DNA of 64,000 nucleotides from Firm-04 sp045600205 (GCA_045600205.1 JAZRXM010000006.1:1-64000); one strand, 5' to 3'; shown: positions 53,210-62,465, numbered from the stretch's first letter. A program made the numbers and translations. Notes: a model not told the origin generated them from the sequence alone.

Positions 53210-55108
53210 ATGATTCGCAAACTGAAACGTCGATATTTCATTTCGAATATGGCGTTGTTGTCTGCAACCCTTTTAATCGGGCTCGGCATTTTATTTGGAA
53301 TCCTGTATCGCTCTGAGGTCAGTTCATCCTATTCCACGATGAGCCAGATGATCGAGCGTTCTGATTTACCTGAGAATATCAGCATAGATGGCAGTCTTGA
53401 GCCGACAGCCTATTCTTATGAAGATTACACAGAGGGCGGCTACAACTATAACCGAAAGCCCACAAATCCGTATAATCCCTATATTCCGCCGCAAAATGAC
53501 TGGTGGAACGGAGATTCTGATAATTATTGGAATCCAAACTACAACACGCAGGAAACAACTCCGGCAGAAGAACAGAATCAGAATGCGGAATACACACAGC
53601 CTGCACAAACAAGCGATACAACAGATACAGTACCCGCAGAAACCGCATTGGGCGAAGCTGCTCAGGAGCAGTATCGCTGGGGCGAGTATTACGAACATTT
53701 CATGGGACCGAATACGGGTACTCCGCCCATGTTCTGGACCATGACCCCGCCTGTATGGAATCCGCAGTTCAGCGACAGTCAGAATTCAGAAGATTCAAGT
53801 GGCGCAGTTGTAACCGAGCAGACAACCGCCTCGGAAAATGATACTGTTGCAACGACAGAAGAAACCACAGCCGTCAAAGAAGCACCGGAAAAAAAGAATG
53901 ACGGCAAAGCAAATACAAAATCTGATGATAAAGCAAAGCCGACTCCTGCTGATATAAAGGATAAACCTGCTGCAAATGAAGAAAACAAGCAGCCGCCGAC
54001 CCCGCCAACCAATCCGAAAAAAGAAACACCAAAAACAATTGATTCTAAAGAATCAACGAATGTGTCCAAAGAAGTACCGGATGCTTTTGTTGCCCGTATT
54101 GATGAAAACGGCAATATTGAAGCATATGCGATTGCAGCCAGCATTCTTGCTGAGGATGAAACACCATCAGCATTAAATACCGTCAATGAAGCAATGAACT
54201 TCATTAAGTCGCAAGGCGGAAAATCCGGTACCATTCAGTTGAATGATATTGATTATCGCTATCTCTATCAGCAGAATACCAACGGTGAGTTTCATCTGGT
54301 TCTGCTGAACCGTACCATGGAATTGTCTGCAATCAGCCGTTTGATGTTCCTGTTTCTGTTTCTGACCGTGATCGGACTGCTGGGTGTCTTTATTGTCAGC
54401 GAATTGCTCGCAAACTGGACAGTAAAGCCGATTGCTACTGCATGGGAAAAGCAAAAGCAATTTGTTGCGGATGCCTCTCACGAACTGAAAACTCCGCTTG
54501 CGGTCATTTCCGCAAATACAGAAGTAATCCTGTCCAATCCAAGTGCGTCCGTTCAGGGACAAAGCAAGTGGATTCATTATATCCAATCTGAAACCACAAG
54601 AATGTCTAAACTGATTTCCAATCTGCTCTCCATAGCAAGAATGGATCACAAAAAGAGCACAGATTCGACGACTTTGCTGCAATGCAGTGATCTGGTATCC
54701 AATGTTTGTTTGGTATTTGAACCGATTGCATTTGAAAACGGTAAAACGCTGAATACGGATATCCGTCAAGGATTACAGATCCGCGGTGATGAAGATAATC
54801 TGAAACAGCTTCTATCTATTCTGCTGGACAATGCAGTCATCCACTCTAGTCCCAATGCGGAAATCACAGTACAGCTTGCAAAAGACGCCCTTGGTAAGGT
54901 GCTCTTGACAGTTGCAAATACTGCAAAAGACATCCCGCAAGATCAACTGGAGCATCTGTTTGACCGCTTCTATCGTCTGGACACAGAGGGTAATCCAAAC
55001 GGTTCCGGATTAGGTCTGAGCATCGCCAAGAGCATTGTGCAACAAATGGGAGGCACACTTACGGCAACAAGCGAAAATAATCTCGTCGCGTTCACGGCAC
55101 TGATTTAA
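53210..55108 (+). CDS. Sensor histidine kinase with long low-complexity extracellular region
   Basis: 632 aa, GAAAGGAG before ATG 53210. First membrane helix about 12-34, second about 378-402. Between them lie about 345 external residues: an Asn/Tyr/Trp/Pro-rich part (about 60-115), a Gln/Thr/Glu part, a Trp/Met/Pro patch near 165-180, a Lys/Pro/Thr/Glu-rich stalk (about 195-290), and a small folded part with DAFVARIDENGNIEAY just before helix 2. Cytoplasmic: H-box ASHELKTPLAV with H424, N-box LLDNAVIHSS, and the G2 box NGSGLGLS. The folded part resembles a short sensor seen in other Firmicute kinases; the long inserted stalk is unusual. Confidence 0.93.
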   Translation: MIRKLKRRYFISNMALLSATLLIGLGILFGILYRSEVSSSYSTMSQMIERSDLPENISIDGSLEPTAYSYEDYTEGGYNYNRKPTNPYNPYIPPQNDWWNGDSDNYWNPNYNTQETTPAEEQNQNAEYTQPAQTSDTTDTVPAETALGEAAQEQYRWGEYYEHFMGPNTGTPPMFWTMTPPVWNPQFSDSQNSEDSSGAVVTEQTTASENDTVATTEETTAVKEAPEKKNDGKANTKSDDKAKPTPADIKDKPAANEENKQPPTPPTNPKKETPKTIDSKESTNVSKEVPDAFVARIDENGNIEAYAIAASILAEDETPSALNTVNEAMNFIKSQGGKSGTIQLNDIDYRYLYQQNTNGEFHLVLLNRTMELSAISRLMFLFLFLTVIGLLGVFIVSELLANWTVKPIATAWEKQKQFVADASHELKTPLAVISANTEVILSNPSASVQGQSKWIHYIQSETTRMSKLISNLLSIARMDHKKSTDSTTLLQCSDLVSNVCLVFEPIAFENGKTLNTDIRQGLQIRGDEDNLKQLLSILLDNAVIHSSPNAEITVQLAKDALGKVLLTVANTAKDIPQDQLEHLFDRFYRLDTEGNPNGSGLGLSIAKSIVQQMGGTLTATSENNLVAFTALI

Positions 55109-55111
55109 CAC

Positions 55112-55149
55112 AAGAATCCCACTGATACAGTTCAGTGGGATTCTTTTTT
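55112..55149 (+). terminator. Intrinsic terminator of the two-component operon
   Basis: AAGAATCCCACTGA / TCAGTGGGATTCTT, a perfect 14-bp stem with a 6-nt loop, then T6. Confidence 0.95.
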
Positions 55150-55186
55150 GTTCGTTGCTTGCATATAATCCGTTGAGGTGACGGAT

Positions 55187-56686
55187 ATGAATCGCAACAG
55201 TATGATGCGGGAAACTGCGTATTTAAGTATCATTTCGATATCACTGCAAGGGCTTGGTCTGCTATATAACATCTTTCTGACGCAGAAACTCGGCGCATCT
55301 TCTGTCGGTATTTTCGCGCTGATAGGCAGTTTCTTTGGTCTTGCAACAGTATTGAGCGGCGGAAGCGGATTTCTGGCATCCAGCCGTTTTATCTCAGAAG
55401 AACTCGGCTGCACAGGGAATCCCGGAAGAATATTCTCGTATATACTACGTTTTTGTCTACTATTGAGCTGTTCTTTCTGTGTTCTGCTCTGTTTGATCGC
55501 ATCATTGCTGACCATTCCGCTACACAAAACAGGCGCATCTGCGTTAGATATCAGACTACTGGCAATATGTCTGCCTTTGAATGCGGTCAACGCCTGCTTG
55601 AAAGGGCGCTGTTATGCGTATCAAAAGGTACTGTTTCCTGCAATCGCAGAAGGCATTGAGTTTTTAATTCGTGCAGGAGTCATGTCATTTTGTGCGCAAT
55701 TCCTGATCTCCTACGGAAGACTATCTCTCTTGACTGCTTTTGTTTTATCTATGCTGGCAGGTCAGATTGCATCCCTGTTTTTCCTATTGCTGATTCGAAT
55801 ACCGCAACCGAAATCAACGCAGCTATGTAGTATTACGTATCGAAAGCTGCTGTATCTGATACTTCCGATGCTTGGGAATGCTTGCTTGGTATCACTGCTC
55901 AGCAGTATGAATGACGCGCTTGTACCGCTGACGCTGTTACAATTCGGTTCCAGTCCGCAAGAGGCACTTTCACAATTTGGCGAATTTGAGGCAATCATTA
56001 TCCCGACACTCTTTTTTCCATCAGTGATACAATGTTCCATGTCGGGTTTGTTGGTGCCTGAGCTTTCCCGTGCACGCGCCGCAAACGACCAGCTAGCAAT
56101 ACGCAGACTCACACAGCGCGTATTGGAACAAACCATAGCATTTTCGCTGTTCATTGTCGTGATTCTTTGGATGTACGGGGGAACAATTGGGGGAGTCCTC
56201 GGAGGAAATTCGTTCACAGGACATATTCTCCGAATCATGTCACCCGTAGTACCATTGATTTATCTGGAAATCATTATGGAGGGCATTCTGCGCGGACTCG
56301 GAAAACAAAACTTCTCCTCGTTAAATTATCTTGCAGAGTATATTGTACGTATTTCCGTGCTTTTAATATGTGTTCCATTATTCGGATTCTACGGTATCGT
56401 CGCGTCATATTTAGCCTGTAACCTGAGCGGAAATGCTGTGCGCCTGTTTTTTGTACTTCGCGCTACAGGTCTGCGTCCGAATTGCAAACGAATTCTGTTT
56501 TATCCGTTGTTATCAGTATTACTGGCATCTCAGATCACACGACTGAGTTTGCACTTTATTCATATCTCTGAAATCGGAAACTTTATCGCATTTACGTTGA
56601 TATGCGGTGGAATGATGCTATTTATCCTGCGACTTTGTGCAAGCTTCGATGCGATTGAACCTCGCAAATACATCAAAAGCGCGTGA
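55187..56686 (+). CDS. Oligosaccharide/lipid II flippase family protein (SpoVB/MurJ-like)
   Basis: 499 aa; ATG 55187 lies 8 nt after TTGAGGTG, better than GTG 55178. About 14 membrane helices of the MOP (MATE-like) superfamily: LGLLYNIFLTQKLGASSVGIFAL, SGGSGFLASSRFISEE, and MEGILRGLGKQNFSSL. SpoVB-like proteins flip undecaprenyl-linked precursors, often for spore cortex or envelope polymers. A TATAAT at 55163-55168 with a poor -35 is the only promoter candidate. Confidence 0.85.
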   Translation: MNRNSMMRETAYLSIISISLQGLGLLYNIFLTQKLGASSVGIFALIGSFFGLATVLSGGSGFLASSRFISEELGCTGNPGRIFSYILRFCLLLSCSFCVLLCLIASLLTIPLHKTGASALDIRLLAICLPLNAVNACLKGRCYAYQKVLFPAIAEGIEFLIRAGVMSFCAQFLISYGRLSLLTAFVLSMLAGQIASLFFLLLIRIPQPKSTQLCSITYRKLLYLILPMLGNACLVSLLSSMNDALVPLTLLQFGSSPQEALSQFGEFEAIIIPTLFFPSVIQCSMSGLLVPELSRARAANDQLAIRRLTQRVLEQTIAFSLFIVVILWMYGGTIGGVLGGNSFTGHILRIMSPVVPLIYLEIIMEGILRGLGKQNFSSLNYLAEYIVRISVLLICVPLFGFYGIVASYLACNLSGNAVRLFFVLRATGLRPNCKRILFYPLLSVLLASQITRLSLHFIHISEIGNFIAFTLICGGMMLFILRLCASFDAIEPRKYIKSA

Positions 56687-56748
56687 ATCCGATTGAATTT
56701 GCGTATGAAGTCAAAGTACGCATGATATTACTAATTTTGTATTTAGGC

Positions 56749-56777
56749 TTGACATTCGTTTTAAAATGTGGTATAAC
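56749..56777 (+). promoter_or_regulatory. Promoter of an orphan small RNA
   Basis: TTGACA (56749-56754), 17-bp spacer, TATAAC (56772-56777). No coding region follows on this strand. Confidence 0.82.
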
Positions 56778-56783
56778 TGTATT

Positions 56784-56860
56784 GTCAGAGGGGCTAGGCG
56801 TTTAGCCCCTTTCAAATCGTTTCTCCGTGGCTCTCGCAAGGGGTCACGGATTCTTTTTTT
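56784..56860 (+). ncRNA. Putative small RNA of about 77 nt, two hairpins
   Basis: Starts about 7 nt after the -10 box. Hairpin 1: AGGGGCTA (56789-56796) / TAGCCCCT (56803-56810). A single-stranded stretch TTCAAATCGTTTC follows. Hairpin 2: TCCGTG (56824-56829) / CACGGA (56845-56850) with possible inner CTC/GGG pairs, then TTCTTTTTTT as an intrinsic terminator. No start codon with a ribosome site is seen. The next gene (serA) is on the other strand, so this is not an mRNA leader. No known RNA family was recognised. It occupies the middle of the 362-bp gap between the flippase gene and serA. Confidence 0.65.
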
Positions 56861-57048
56861 ACTTCTGAGTTGTAATCTTAATCCGTACTTTCACTCTTAC
56901 TAATTGCACCAAATTATGATTAGGCGCAATTTGATATATCTATATTTTGCCTCAAGCAGTGAAAGAAACCCATATCCCCCATATACACAAATCAAAAAAT
57001 GCGGCATACCATAAAGGTACGCCGCATTTTAAAACATAATAGAATCAA
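56861..57048. other. Rest of the flippase-serA gap, with the serA terminator
   Basis: AT-rich. Contains AAAATGCGGC-A-TACC / GGTA-C-GCCGCATTTT (56997-57030) followed on the minus strand by TTTTTTGATTT, the terminator of the serC-serA operon. A weaker inverted repeat, CAAATT / AATTTG, lies near 56914-56934. No gene seen. Confidence 0.75.
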
Positions 57049-58230
57049 TCAGCCGATGACACGAACACGGATAACACCATCGTTTGCCTTCATGCTATCA
57101 ATAACAGACTGTGCAATCACGCCGCCGGTTACATCCATCATGGTATATGCATACTCCTTACGGCTTGCATTGACCATGTTTTCAATGTTACCGCCCGCGT
57201 TGCTGACTGCATTTGTCAGACAAGCAATGACGCTCGGAACATTCTTGTGCAGTACGCAAATCTTCTTGCCGACCGTATTGTTCATCTCAGCATTCGGGAA
57301 GTTGACAGAGTTGCGGATATTACCGTTCTCGAGATAATCAACCAGTTCCTTGGATGCCATAACAGCACAGTTATCCTCAGCTTCCTCAGTGGATGCACCA
57401 AGGTGCGGGATTGCAATGACACCTTCCATATTTGCAGACTTTGCATTCGGGAAGTCAGTTACGTACTTGCGAACCTTACCGGACTTCAGAGCAGCTTCCA
57501 TAGCATCGTCATCAACGAGCAGATCACGAGCAAAGTTCAGGATGACAACGCCGTCTTTCATCATAGCGATGGTTTCAGCATTGATCATCTTCTCGGTATT
57601 CACAGCAGGATCTTCATTCTTAATAAGCGGAACGTGAACGGAGATAAAGTCACAGTTCTTGAAGATCTCCTCGCGGGTCTTTACGTGCTTGATCTGACGG
57701 GACAGATTCCAAGCAGCGTCTACAGAGATATACGGGTCACAACCGTAAACTTCCATGCCCAGAGCAGTTGCTGCATTACCAAGCGGACCACCAATTGCAC
57801 CCAGACCGATGATACCGAGCTTCTTGCCCTTGATCTCAGTGCCGGCGAACTTGGACTTGCCTTTTTCAACCATCTTTGCGATGGTCTCCTCGCCCTTAAT
57901 GCTCTGTACCCACTCGATACCACCAACAATATCGCGGGAAGCCAACAGCATACCAGCCAGAGCCAGTTCCTTTACGCCGTTTGCATTTGCACCGGGAGTA
58001 TTGAATACAACAATACCTTCTTCAGCGCAACGATCCAGCGGGATATTGTTGACACCAGCGCCGGCTCTTGCGATTGCAAGCAGCTTGTCGCCAAAGGTCA
58101 TTTCGTGCATAACAGCAGAGCGAACCAGAATCGCATCGGGATTCTCGCAAGCATCTGCAACCTGATAGTTTGCATTCAGTTCAGCAAGACCAACAGGAGA
58201 AATCTTATTCAGAGTCTGTACCTGAAACAT
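57049..58230 (-). CDS. serA: D-3-phosphoglycerate dehydrogenase
   Basis: 393 aa, GAAAGGAAG before ATG 58230. Domains: N-terminal substrate part (ILVRSAVMH), nucleotide-binding GLGAIGGPLGNAA, active-site region IAIPHLGASTEEAE (His), and a C-terminal ACT domain (about 320-393, KNVPSVIACLTNAVSNAGGNI) for serine feedback. First step of serine synthesis from 3-phosphoglycerate. Lies 74 bp after serC on one transcript. Confidence 0.97.
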   Translation of the reverse strand: MFQVQTLNKISPVGLAELNANYQVADACENPDAILVRSAVMHEMTFGDKLLAIARAGAGVNNIPLDRCAEEGIVVFNTPGANANGVKELALAGMLLASRDIVGGIEWVQSIKGEETIAKMVEKGKSKFAGTEIKGKKLGIIGLGAIGGPLGNAATALGMEVYGCDPYISVDAAWNLSRQIKHVKTREEIFKNCDFISVHVPLIKNEDPAVNTEKMINAETIAMMKDGVVILNFARDLLVDDDAMEAALKSGKVRKYVTDFPNAKSANMEGVIAIPHLGASTEEAEDNCAVMASKELVDYLENGNIRNSVNFPNAEMNNTVGKKICVLHKNVPSVIACLTNAVSNAGGNIENMVNASRKEYAYTMMDVTGGVIAQSVIDSMKANDGVIRVRVIG

Positions 58231-58304
58231 TATATTTTCTTCCTTTCATAAAGTAGCATTGAGAAAAATAGCAAGGGCAACCATACCGATTGAAAACACA
58301 ATTC

Positions 58305-59390
58305 TTAAGCGTTCTCAGCTTCAAATTTCTTCATGAACTCAACGAGCTTCTCAACGCCTTCGATCGGCATTGCATTGTAGATAGAAGCACGCATACCGCC
58401 AACAGATCTGTGACCCTTCAGGTTCTCGAAGCCAGCCTTCTTAGCCTCTGCAACAAACTTTGCATCCAGCTCCTCGTTGCCGGTGATAAACGGAACGTTC
58501 ATCAGAGAACGGTCTTCCTTGCGGACAGTACCCTTGAACATCTTGCTCTGATCGAGGAAATCGTAGAGGATAGCAGCCTTCTTCTCGTTGAGAGCCTTCA
58601 TAGCCTCCAGACCGCCCATCTTCTTCAGCCACTTGAATACCTTGCCGCAGATGTAGATGCCGTAGCAAGGAGGAGTATTATACATAGAACCGTTGTCAGC
58701 CTGAATCTTCCAGTTCAGCATGGTGGGAGTGTTCTCAACATACGGAGTCTCAGGAATCAGGTCCTCACGAGCGATCACGATCACAACGCCTGCCGGTCCG
58801 ATGTTCTTCTGAACACCGCCGTAGATTACGCCGTACTTCTTGACATCAATCGGCTCAGAGAGGAAGCAGGAAGAAACGTCAGCAACCAGCTCATGACCCT
58901 TGGTGTTCGGCAGCTCGTGGAAAACAGTACCATAGATGGTGTTGTTCTGGCAGATGTAGACATAGTCTGCATCCTCAGGGATGTCAAGATCCTTGCAGTC
59001 AGGAATATAAGAGAAGGTCTTATCAGCAGAAGAAGCAACTGCAACTGCTTCGCCGTACTTCTGAGCTTCCTGATATGCTTTCTTTGCCCACTGACCGGTG
59101 ATGATATATGCAGCCTTGCCGTTCTTCATCAGGTTCATCGGAACAGCAGCAAACTGCTGGGAAGCACCGCCCTGCAGGAACATAACCTTGTAGTTATCGG
59201 GAATGCCCATCAGGTCGCGGAGATCCTGCTCAGCTTCGTCGATGATCTGCTGATACATCTTGGAACGGTGAGACATCTCCATAACGGACATACCGCATCC
59301 ACGATAATCCAGCATTTCCTCTGCTGCTTCTTTCAGGACTTCCTCCGGCAGAACAGCCGGACCTGCGCTGAAATTGTAAATTCTGCTCAT
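58305..59390 (-). CDS. serC: Phosphoserine aminotransferase
   Basis: 361 aa; ATG 59390 (MSRIYNFSAGPA) has GGAGG 8 nt upstream. PLP-enzyme class V: FLQGGASQQFAAVPMNL, VADVSSCFLSEPID, YGGVQKNIGPAG with the Schiff-base Lys, and HRSVGGMRASIYNA. Second step of serine synthesis. The transcript has a leader of about 90 nt with a small stem (GAATTCG / CGAAT) but no recognised riboswitch. Confidence 0.98.
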   Translation of the reverse strand: MSRIYNFSAGPAVLPEEVLKEAAEEMLDYRGCGMSVMEMSHRSKMYQQIIDEAEQDLRDLMGIPDNYKVMFLQGGASQQFAAVPMNLMKNGKAAYIITGQWAKKAYQEAQKYGEAVAVASSADKTFSYIPDCKDLDIPEDADYVYICQNNTIYGTVFHELPNTKGHELVADVSSCFLSEPIDVKKYGVIYGGVQKNIGPAGVVIVIAREDLIPETPYVENTPTMLNWKIQADNGSMYNTPPCYGIYICGKVFKWLKKMGGLEAMKALNEKKAAILYDFLDQSKMFKGTVRKEDRSLMNVPFITGNEELDAKFVAEAKKAGFENLKGHRSVGGMRASIYNAMPIEGVEKLVEFMKKFEAENA

Positions 59391-59487
59391 TGTAAAAACC
59401 TCCGTTTTCATTATATGGATTCGACCAGCGAATTCAATCGGGAATCAATCTTCGGGTATAGTTTCCCCCTCTGATTGTTACTTCTAT

Positions 59488-59516
59488 AGTATACAATTTT
59501 TTGCTGTTGTTGTCAA
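59488..59516 (-). promoter_or_regulatory. Promoter of serC-serA
   Basis: Minus strand TTGACA (59516-59511), 17-bp spacer, TATACT (59493-59488). Confidence 0.88.
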
Positions 59517-59565
59517 GCGGATTTCGGCAATCTTTGTGAAAAAAATAACAAGATTGGAGCGACTG

Positions 59566-60246
59566 TCACTTTTTCACAAATGTTGGTAAATCTGATTGAG
59601 CAGTTTGCCGAAGTTCTCGTTGACGTCTGCGCGCCTCTGCTTCCTGCAAACTCATGGGACAACCGCAATAATCCTGACGATACAAACCATATTCCTCCGA
59701 GAGCGTAACAGAACGCGGATATCCGCCGCCTTTCTTGAAATCAGAAGGCAGATATTTCATCGGATAACGTGACGCCAAATCCTCACCGCAAGCATTGATA
59801 AACGCCGCATTCTTGTGCGGACTGACCGATAGCGTTGTAGCAAAAAAGTCGCAATTGGCAGCAATTGCCGCCCTGACTGCTTCCTCCATCCGCTGAGCAA
59901 TACAATGCTCGCAACGCTCGCCCATTTCAGGAGTCCCCTCGACTCCCCTCACCGCATCCCAGAAAGGCTTGTCATCATAAGGCGGTGCAAGCAACGTGAT
60001 CGGATGCGGTGATTGCAAAGCATCAAGCAGTTGTTTTTGCGTATTCAAACGCTTTTCGTATTCTTCTCTCGGCGCAATATTCGGATTATAATAAAATAGT
60101 ACAATTTCAAAATACGGCATTAACTGCTCCAAAACCGCGGTACTGCAAGGTCCGCAGCAGCTATGCAGTAGCAGTTTGGGTACAGGGTTTTGCGGCAGGG
60201 CATCCAGAATTTGACGCATTTCCTTATGATACTGCCGTTTTTCCAT
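59566..60246 (-). CDS. queH: Epoxyqueuosine reductase QueH
   Basis: 226 aa; ATG 60246 after AAAGGGGAG, with the longer upstream frame lacking a ribosome site. QueH (former DUF208) motifs: LLHSCCGPCSTAVLE (paired Cys), FYYNPNIAPREEY, RCEHCIAQRM, and YRQDYCGC at the end, the Cys ligands of its 4Fe-4S and adjacent metal. Last step of queuosine synthesis in tRNA. Other que genes are not in the window. Confidence 0.94.
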   Translation of the reverse strand: MEKRQYHKEMRQILDALPQNPVPKLLLHSCCGPCSTAVLEQLMPYFEIVLFYYNPNIAPREEYEKRLNTQKQLLDALQSPHPITLLAPPYDDKPFWDAVRGVEGTPEMGERCEHCIAQRMEEAVRAAIAANCDFFATTLSVSPHKNAAFINACGEDLASRYPMKYLPSDFKKGGGYPRSVTLSEEYGLYRQDYCGCPMSLQEAEARRRQRELRQTAQSDLPTFVKK

Positions 60247-60276
60247 TTTGCACTCCCCTTTCCATTCATGCAACAG

Positions 60277-60300
60277 AAAAGGACGGTTTCCCGTCCTTTT
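60277..60300 (-). terminator. Terminator between fakA-like gene and queH
   Basis: AAAAGGACGG / CCGTCCTTTT, a perfect 10-bp stem with a 4-nt loop directly after the kinase stop codon. Confidence 0.8.
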
Positions 60301-60304
60301 CAAA

Positions 60305-61969
60305 TTATTCTACAGAAATCAGATAGTAATAAATCGGCTGTCCGCCGGCAATATTCGTAATCTCAATACGGTTGCCAAGCTTTGCGGTCAACTGATCTTT
60401 CAGTTCCTGTGCCTGATCTTCGGTAACATCCGCACCATAAATCAGAGTGACATAGCTGGTATCGCTCTTGACCATTTTCTTTGTCAACTTATAAGCCGCT
60501 TTGTTGACTTCCTTTTCGGTAAAGGAAAGTTTACCGTTTTCCAGCGCAAGGATTTCATCCTTGTGAATGGGATGACCATCCAGTTCAGAATCGCGTGCTG
60601 CAAATGTGATTGATCCCGTAGAAACAGCCTCAAAAGCCTTTGTCATCTGCGCACGGTTGCTGTTGAGATCAGCGGTTTCGTCAAATGCAAGCATCGCAGC
60701 GATGCCCTGCGGAATCGTGCGGGTCTGCAATACACAAACATTACGATTTGCAAGCTTCACAGCCTGCTCGGCAGCCATAATAATATTCTTGTTGTTCGGC
60801 AGAACAAAAACAGTTCTTGCGGGGGTCATATGAATTGCTTTCAGGATGTCATCCGTAGAAGGATTCATGGTCTGACCGCCCTTGACCATCTGGTCCACGC
60901 CCAAATCAAGGAAAGTCCGCTCTAAGCCGGCACCGGCTGCAACTGCAACAAAACCAAAATCCTTGGTCGGCTCGACCGGAACAACATCGCCCTGCTTGAC
61001 GATTTTTGCCTCTTTGACCTTGCCTGCGTGCTGAATACGCATATTTTCGATTTTCGGCTTGGGGTCATTAATAAAGGTACCGAATTCCAAAGCCTTGGTG
61101 ATCGCCATACCCGGGTTATCGGTATGCACATGCACCTTGATGATCTCATCATCCTCAACAACGACAACGCAGTCGCCGATGGTTTCAAGATACGCTCTCA
61201 GCTTCGCGGCATCTACTGTAGAATCGTGCTTTTCAACAATATACTCTGTGCAGTAGGTAAAATTGATCTCATCATCATACTGTGCTACAGCAGAATTGAA
61301 ATCAACGGTCGGATCGGGAGCAACAGCAGATTTTTTCTCTGACTTTTCCTCCGGCAAAGCGGCACCGCGGAACGAATCCAGCATACCGCTCAAAATGATG
61401 CAGAAGCCCTGTCCGCCTGCGTCCACGACATTTGCTTTTTTCAGTGCAGGGAGCATTTCAGTGGTCTGCTTGAGAACAACATTTGCCTCATCCAAAACGC
61501 CCTGCCAGAAATCAAGGGCATCCATCTCTGTTTTGGCAAGTTCCTGCGCCTTATTGGCAGCCATGCGCGAAACCGTCAGAATTGTGCCCTCTGTCGGCTT
61601 CATAACAGCCTTGTACGCGCCAGCAACACCCAGTTCGAGCGCATTGGCAAAATCAGCGTTTTCGGCGTTAGTGAGCCCTGCCAGTCCTTTCGAGAATCCG
61701 CGGAACAGCAGAGATGTAATGACACCCGAATTGCCTCTTGCGCCGCGCAGCATAGAGGATGCAGCGACATCAGCAACTTCCGATACGGTCAGATCATCGC
61801 TCAAGAGCTCCAGTTCACGCTTGGCCGCACTGATGGTCATGGACATATTCGTACCGGTATCGCCATCGGGAACAGGATAAACGTTGAGTTCATCCACAGC
61901 CCGTCTTTTATTGGTAATCAGAATCGCAGCATGAATAATCGCTGCTTTCAATTGCTTTCCAGTAATCAC
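60305..61969 (-). CDS. DAK2-domain fatty acid kinase FakA-like protein
   Basis: 554 aa, GTG 61969 after GAGGAGAG. N-terminal DAK2/DhaL-like kinase domain (NVYPVPDGDTGTNMSMT, RGARGNSGVITSLLFRG, KANVVDAGGQGFCIILSG), a middle domain with metal-type CTEYIVEKHD, and a C-terminal DegV-like part (VAAGAGLERTFLDLG, FVLPNNKNI). FakA phosphorylates fatty acids held by FakB/DegV proteins such as the one at 32598-33446. Follows the Asp23 gene, the standard yloU-yloV arrangement. Confidence 0.93.
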   Translation of the reverse strand: MITGKQLKAAIIHAAILITNKRRAVDELNVYPVPDGDTGTNMSMTISAAKRELELLSDDLTVSEVADVAASSMLRGARGNSGVITSLLFRGFSKGLAGLTNAENADFANALELGVAGAYKAVMKPTEGTILTVSRMAANKAQELAKTEMDALDFWQGVLDEANVVLKQTTEMLPALKKANVVDAGGQGFCIILSGMLDSFRGAALPEEKSEKKSAVAPDPTVDFNSAVAQYDDEINFTYCTEYIVEKHDSTVDAAKLRAYLETIGDCVVVVEDDEIIKVHVHTDNPGMAITKALEFGTFINDPKPKIENMRIQHAGKVKEAKIVKQGDVVPVEPTKDFGFVAVAAGAGLERTFLDLGVDQMVKGGQTMNPSTDDILKAIHMTPARTVFVLPNNKNIIMAAEQAVKLANRNVCVLQTRTIPQGIAAMLAFDETADLNSNRAQMTKAFEAVSTGSITFAARDSELDGHPIHKDEILALENGKLSFTEKEVNKAAYKLTKKMVKSDTSYVTLIYGADVTEDQAQELKDQLTAKLGNRIEITNIAGGQPIYYYLISVE

Positions 61970-61989
61970 GATATTGCTCTCCTCACCTG

Positions 61990-62337
61990 TTATGAACGGA
62001 TACCGTCAATATAGACGTTAATTTCTGCGGGAGCGATGCCCACTGCCTGTTCCACGGCATACCGCACCTTATTGCGAATGCTGTCGGTAATCGCATTGAT
62101 GTTAGCGCCAAGACCAGTCAGGATATGAAGGTCAATGACAAGCGCGTTTCCATCTGCACGGAGTTGAATTCCACGGTGAATATCAGCGGGAAAAAGCTTT
62201 GTTTTTACGGTTTCGATCAGGGATGAATCATTCAGATCCGCAACACCAAAACAGTTTGTGACCGTCTGTTCAATCAAATCGTACAGATATGCTTTGGATA
62301 CCCGAATACTGCCGATATGGTTTTCAATAACAATCAT
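61990..62337 (-). CDS. Asp23/Gls24 family envelope stress protein
   Basis: 115 aa; ATG 62337 after AAAGGAG, excluding a longer upstream frame. Asp23 pattern: SIRVSKAYLYDLIEQTVTNCFGV, GNALVIDLHILTGLGANI, and VNVYIDGIR-like end. YloU-type proteins sit next to the FakA homologue in most Firmicutes. First gene of the operon. Confidence 0.92.
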   Translation of the reverse strand: MIVIENHIGSIRVSKAYLYDLIEQTVTNCFGVADLNDSSLIETVKTKLFPADIHRGIQLRADGNALVIDLHILTGLGANINAITDSIRNKVRYAVEQAVGIAPAEINVYIDGIRS

Positions 62338-62368
62338 ATTGGTACTCCTTTCATGAAATCCAAGTTTT

Positions 62369-62397
62369 ATTATAGCACAAACTTTTCTGAAATACAA
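62369..62397 (-). promoter_or_regulatory. Promoter of the Asp23-fakA operon
   Basis: Minus strand TTGTAT (62397-62392), 17-bp spacer, TATAAT (62374-62369). Confidence 0.82.
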
Positions 62398-62404
62398 GTA
62401 CTTT

Positions 62405-62456
62405 TCAGAATTTTTAAGAAATCGCGTCGCCCGCCTTACAGACGAACGACGCGATT
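62405..62456 (-). terminator. Terminator of the leucine-rich-repeat gene
   Basis: AATCGCGTCG / CGACGCGATT, a 10-bp stem with a 17-nt loop, followed on the minus strand by TTCTTAAAAATT. The T tract is weak. Confidence 0.65.
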
Positions 62457-62465
62457 GTACCAATT

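Noticed and set aside
53366..53841. Alternative frames within the kinase's low-complexity region
   Set aside because: They arise from A-rich repetitive codons in the real frame; no ribosome sites, and the kinase frame is continuous through the region.
57247..59474. Long plus-strand frames opposite serA and serC (334 and 394 codons)
   Set aside because: They are shadows of highly codon-biased genes; the minus-strand products match SerA and SerC throughout.
59391..59480. Possible T-box or other riboswitch in the serC leader
   Set aside because: The leader of about 90 nt is too short for a T-box and lacks the TGGNACCGCG element and a terminator; only a small stem is present.
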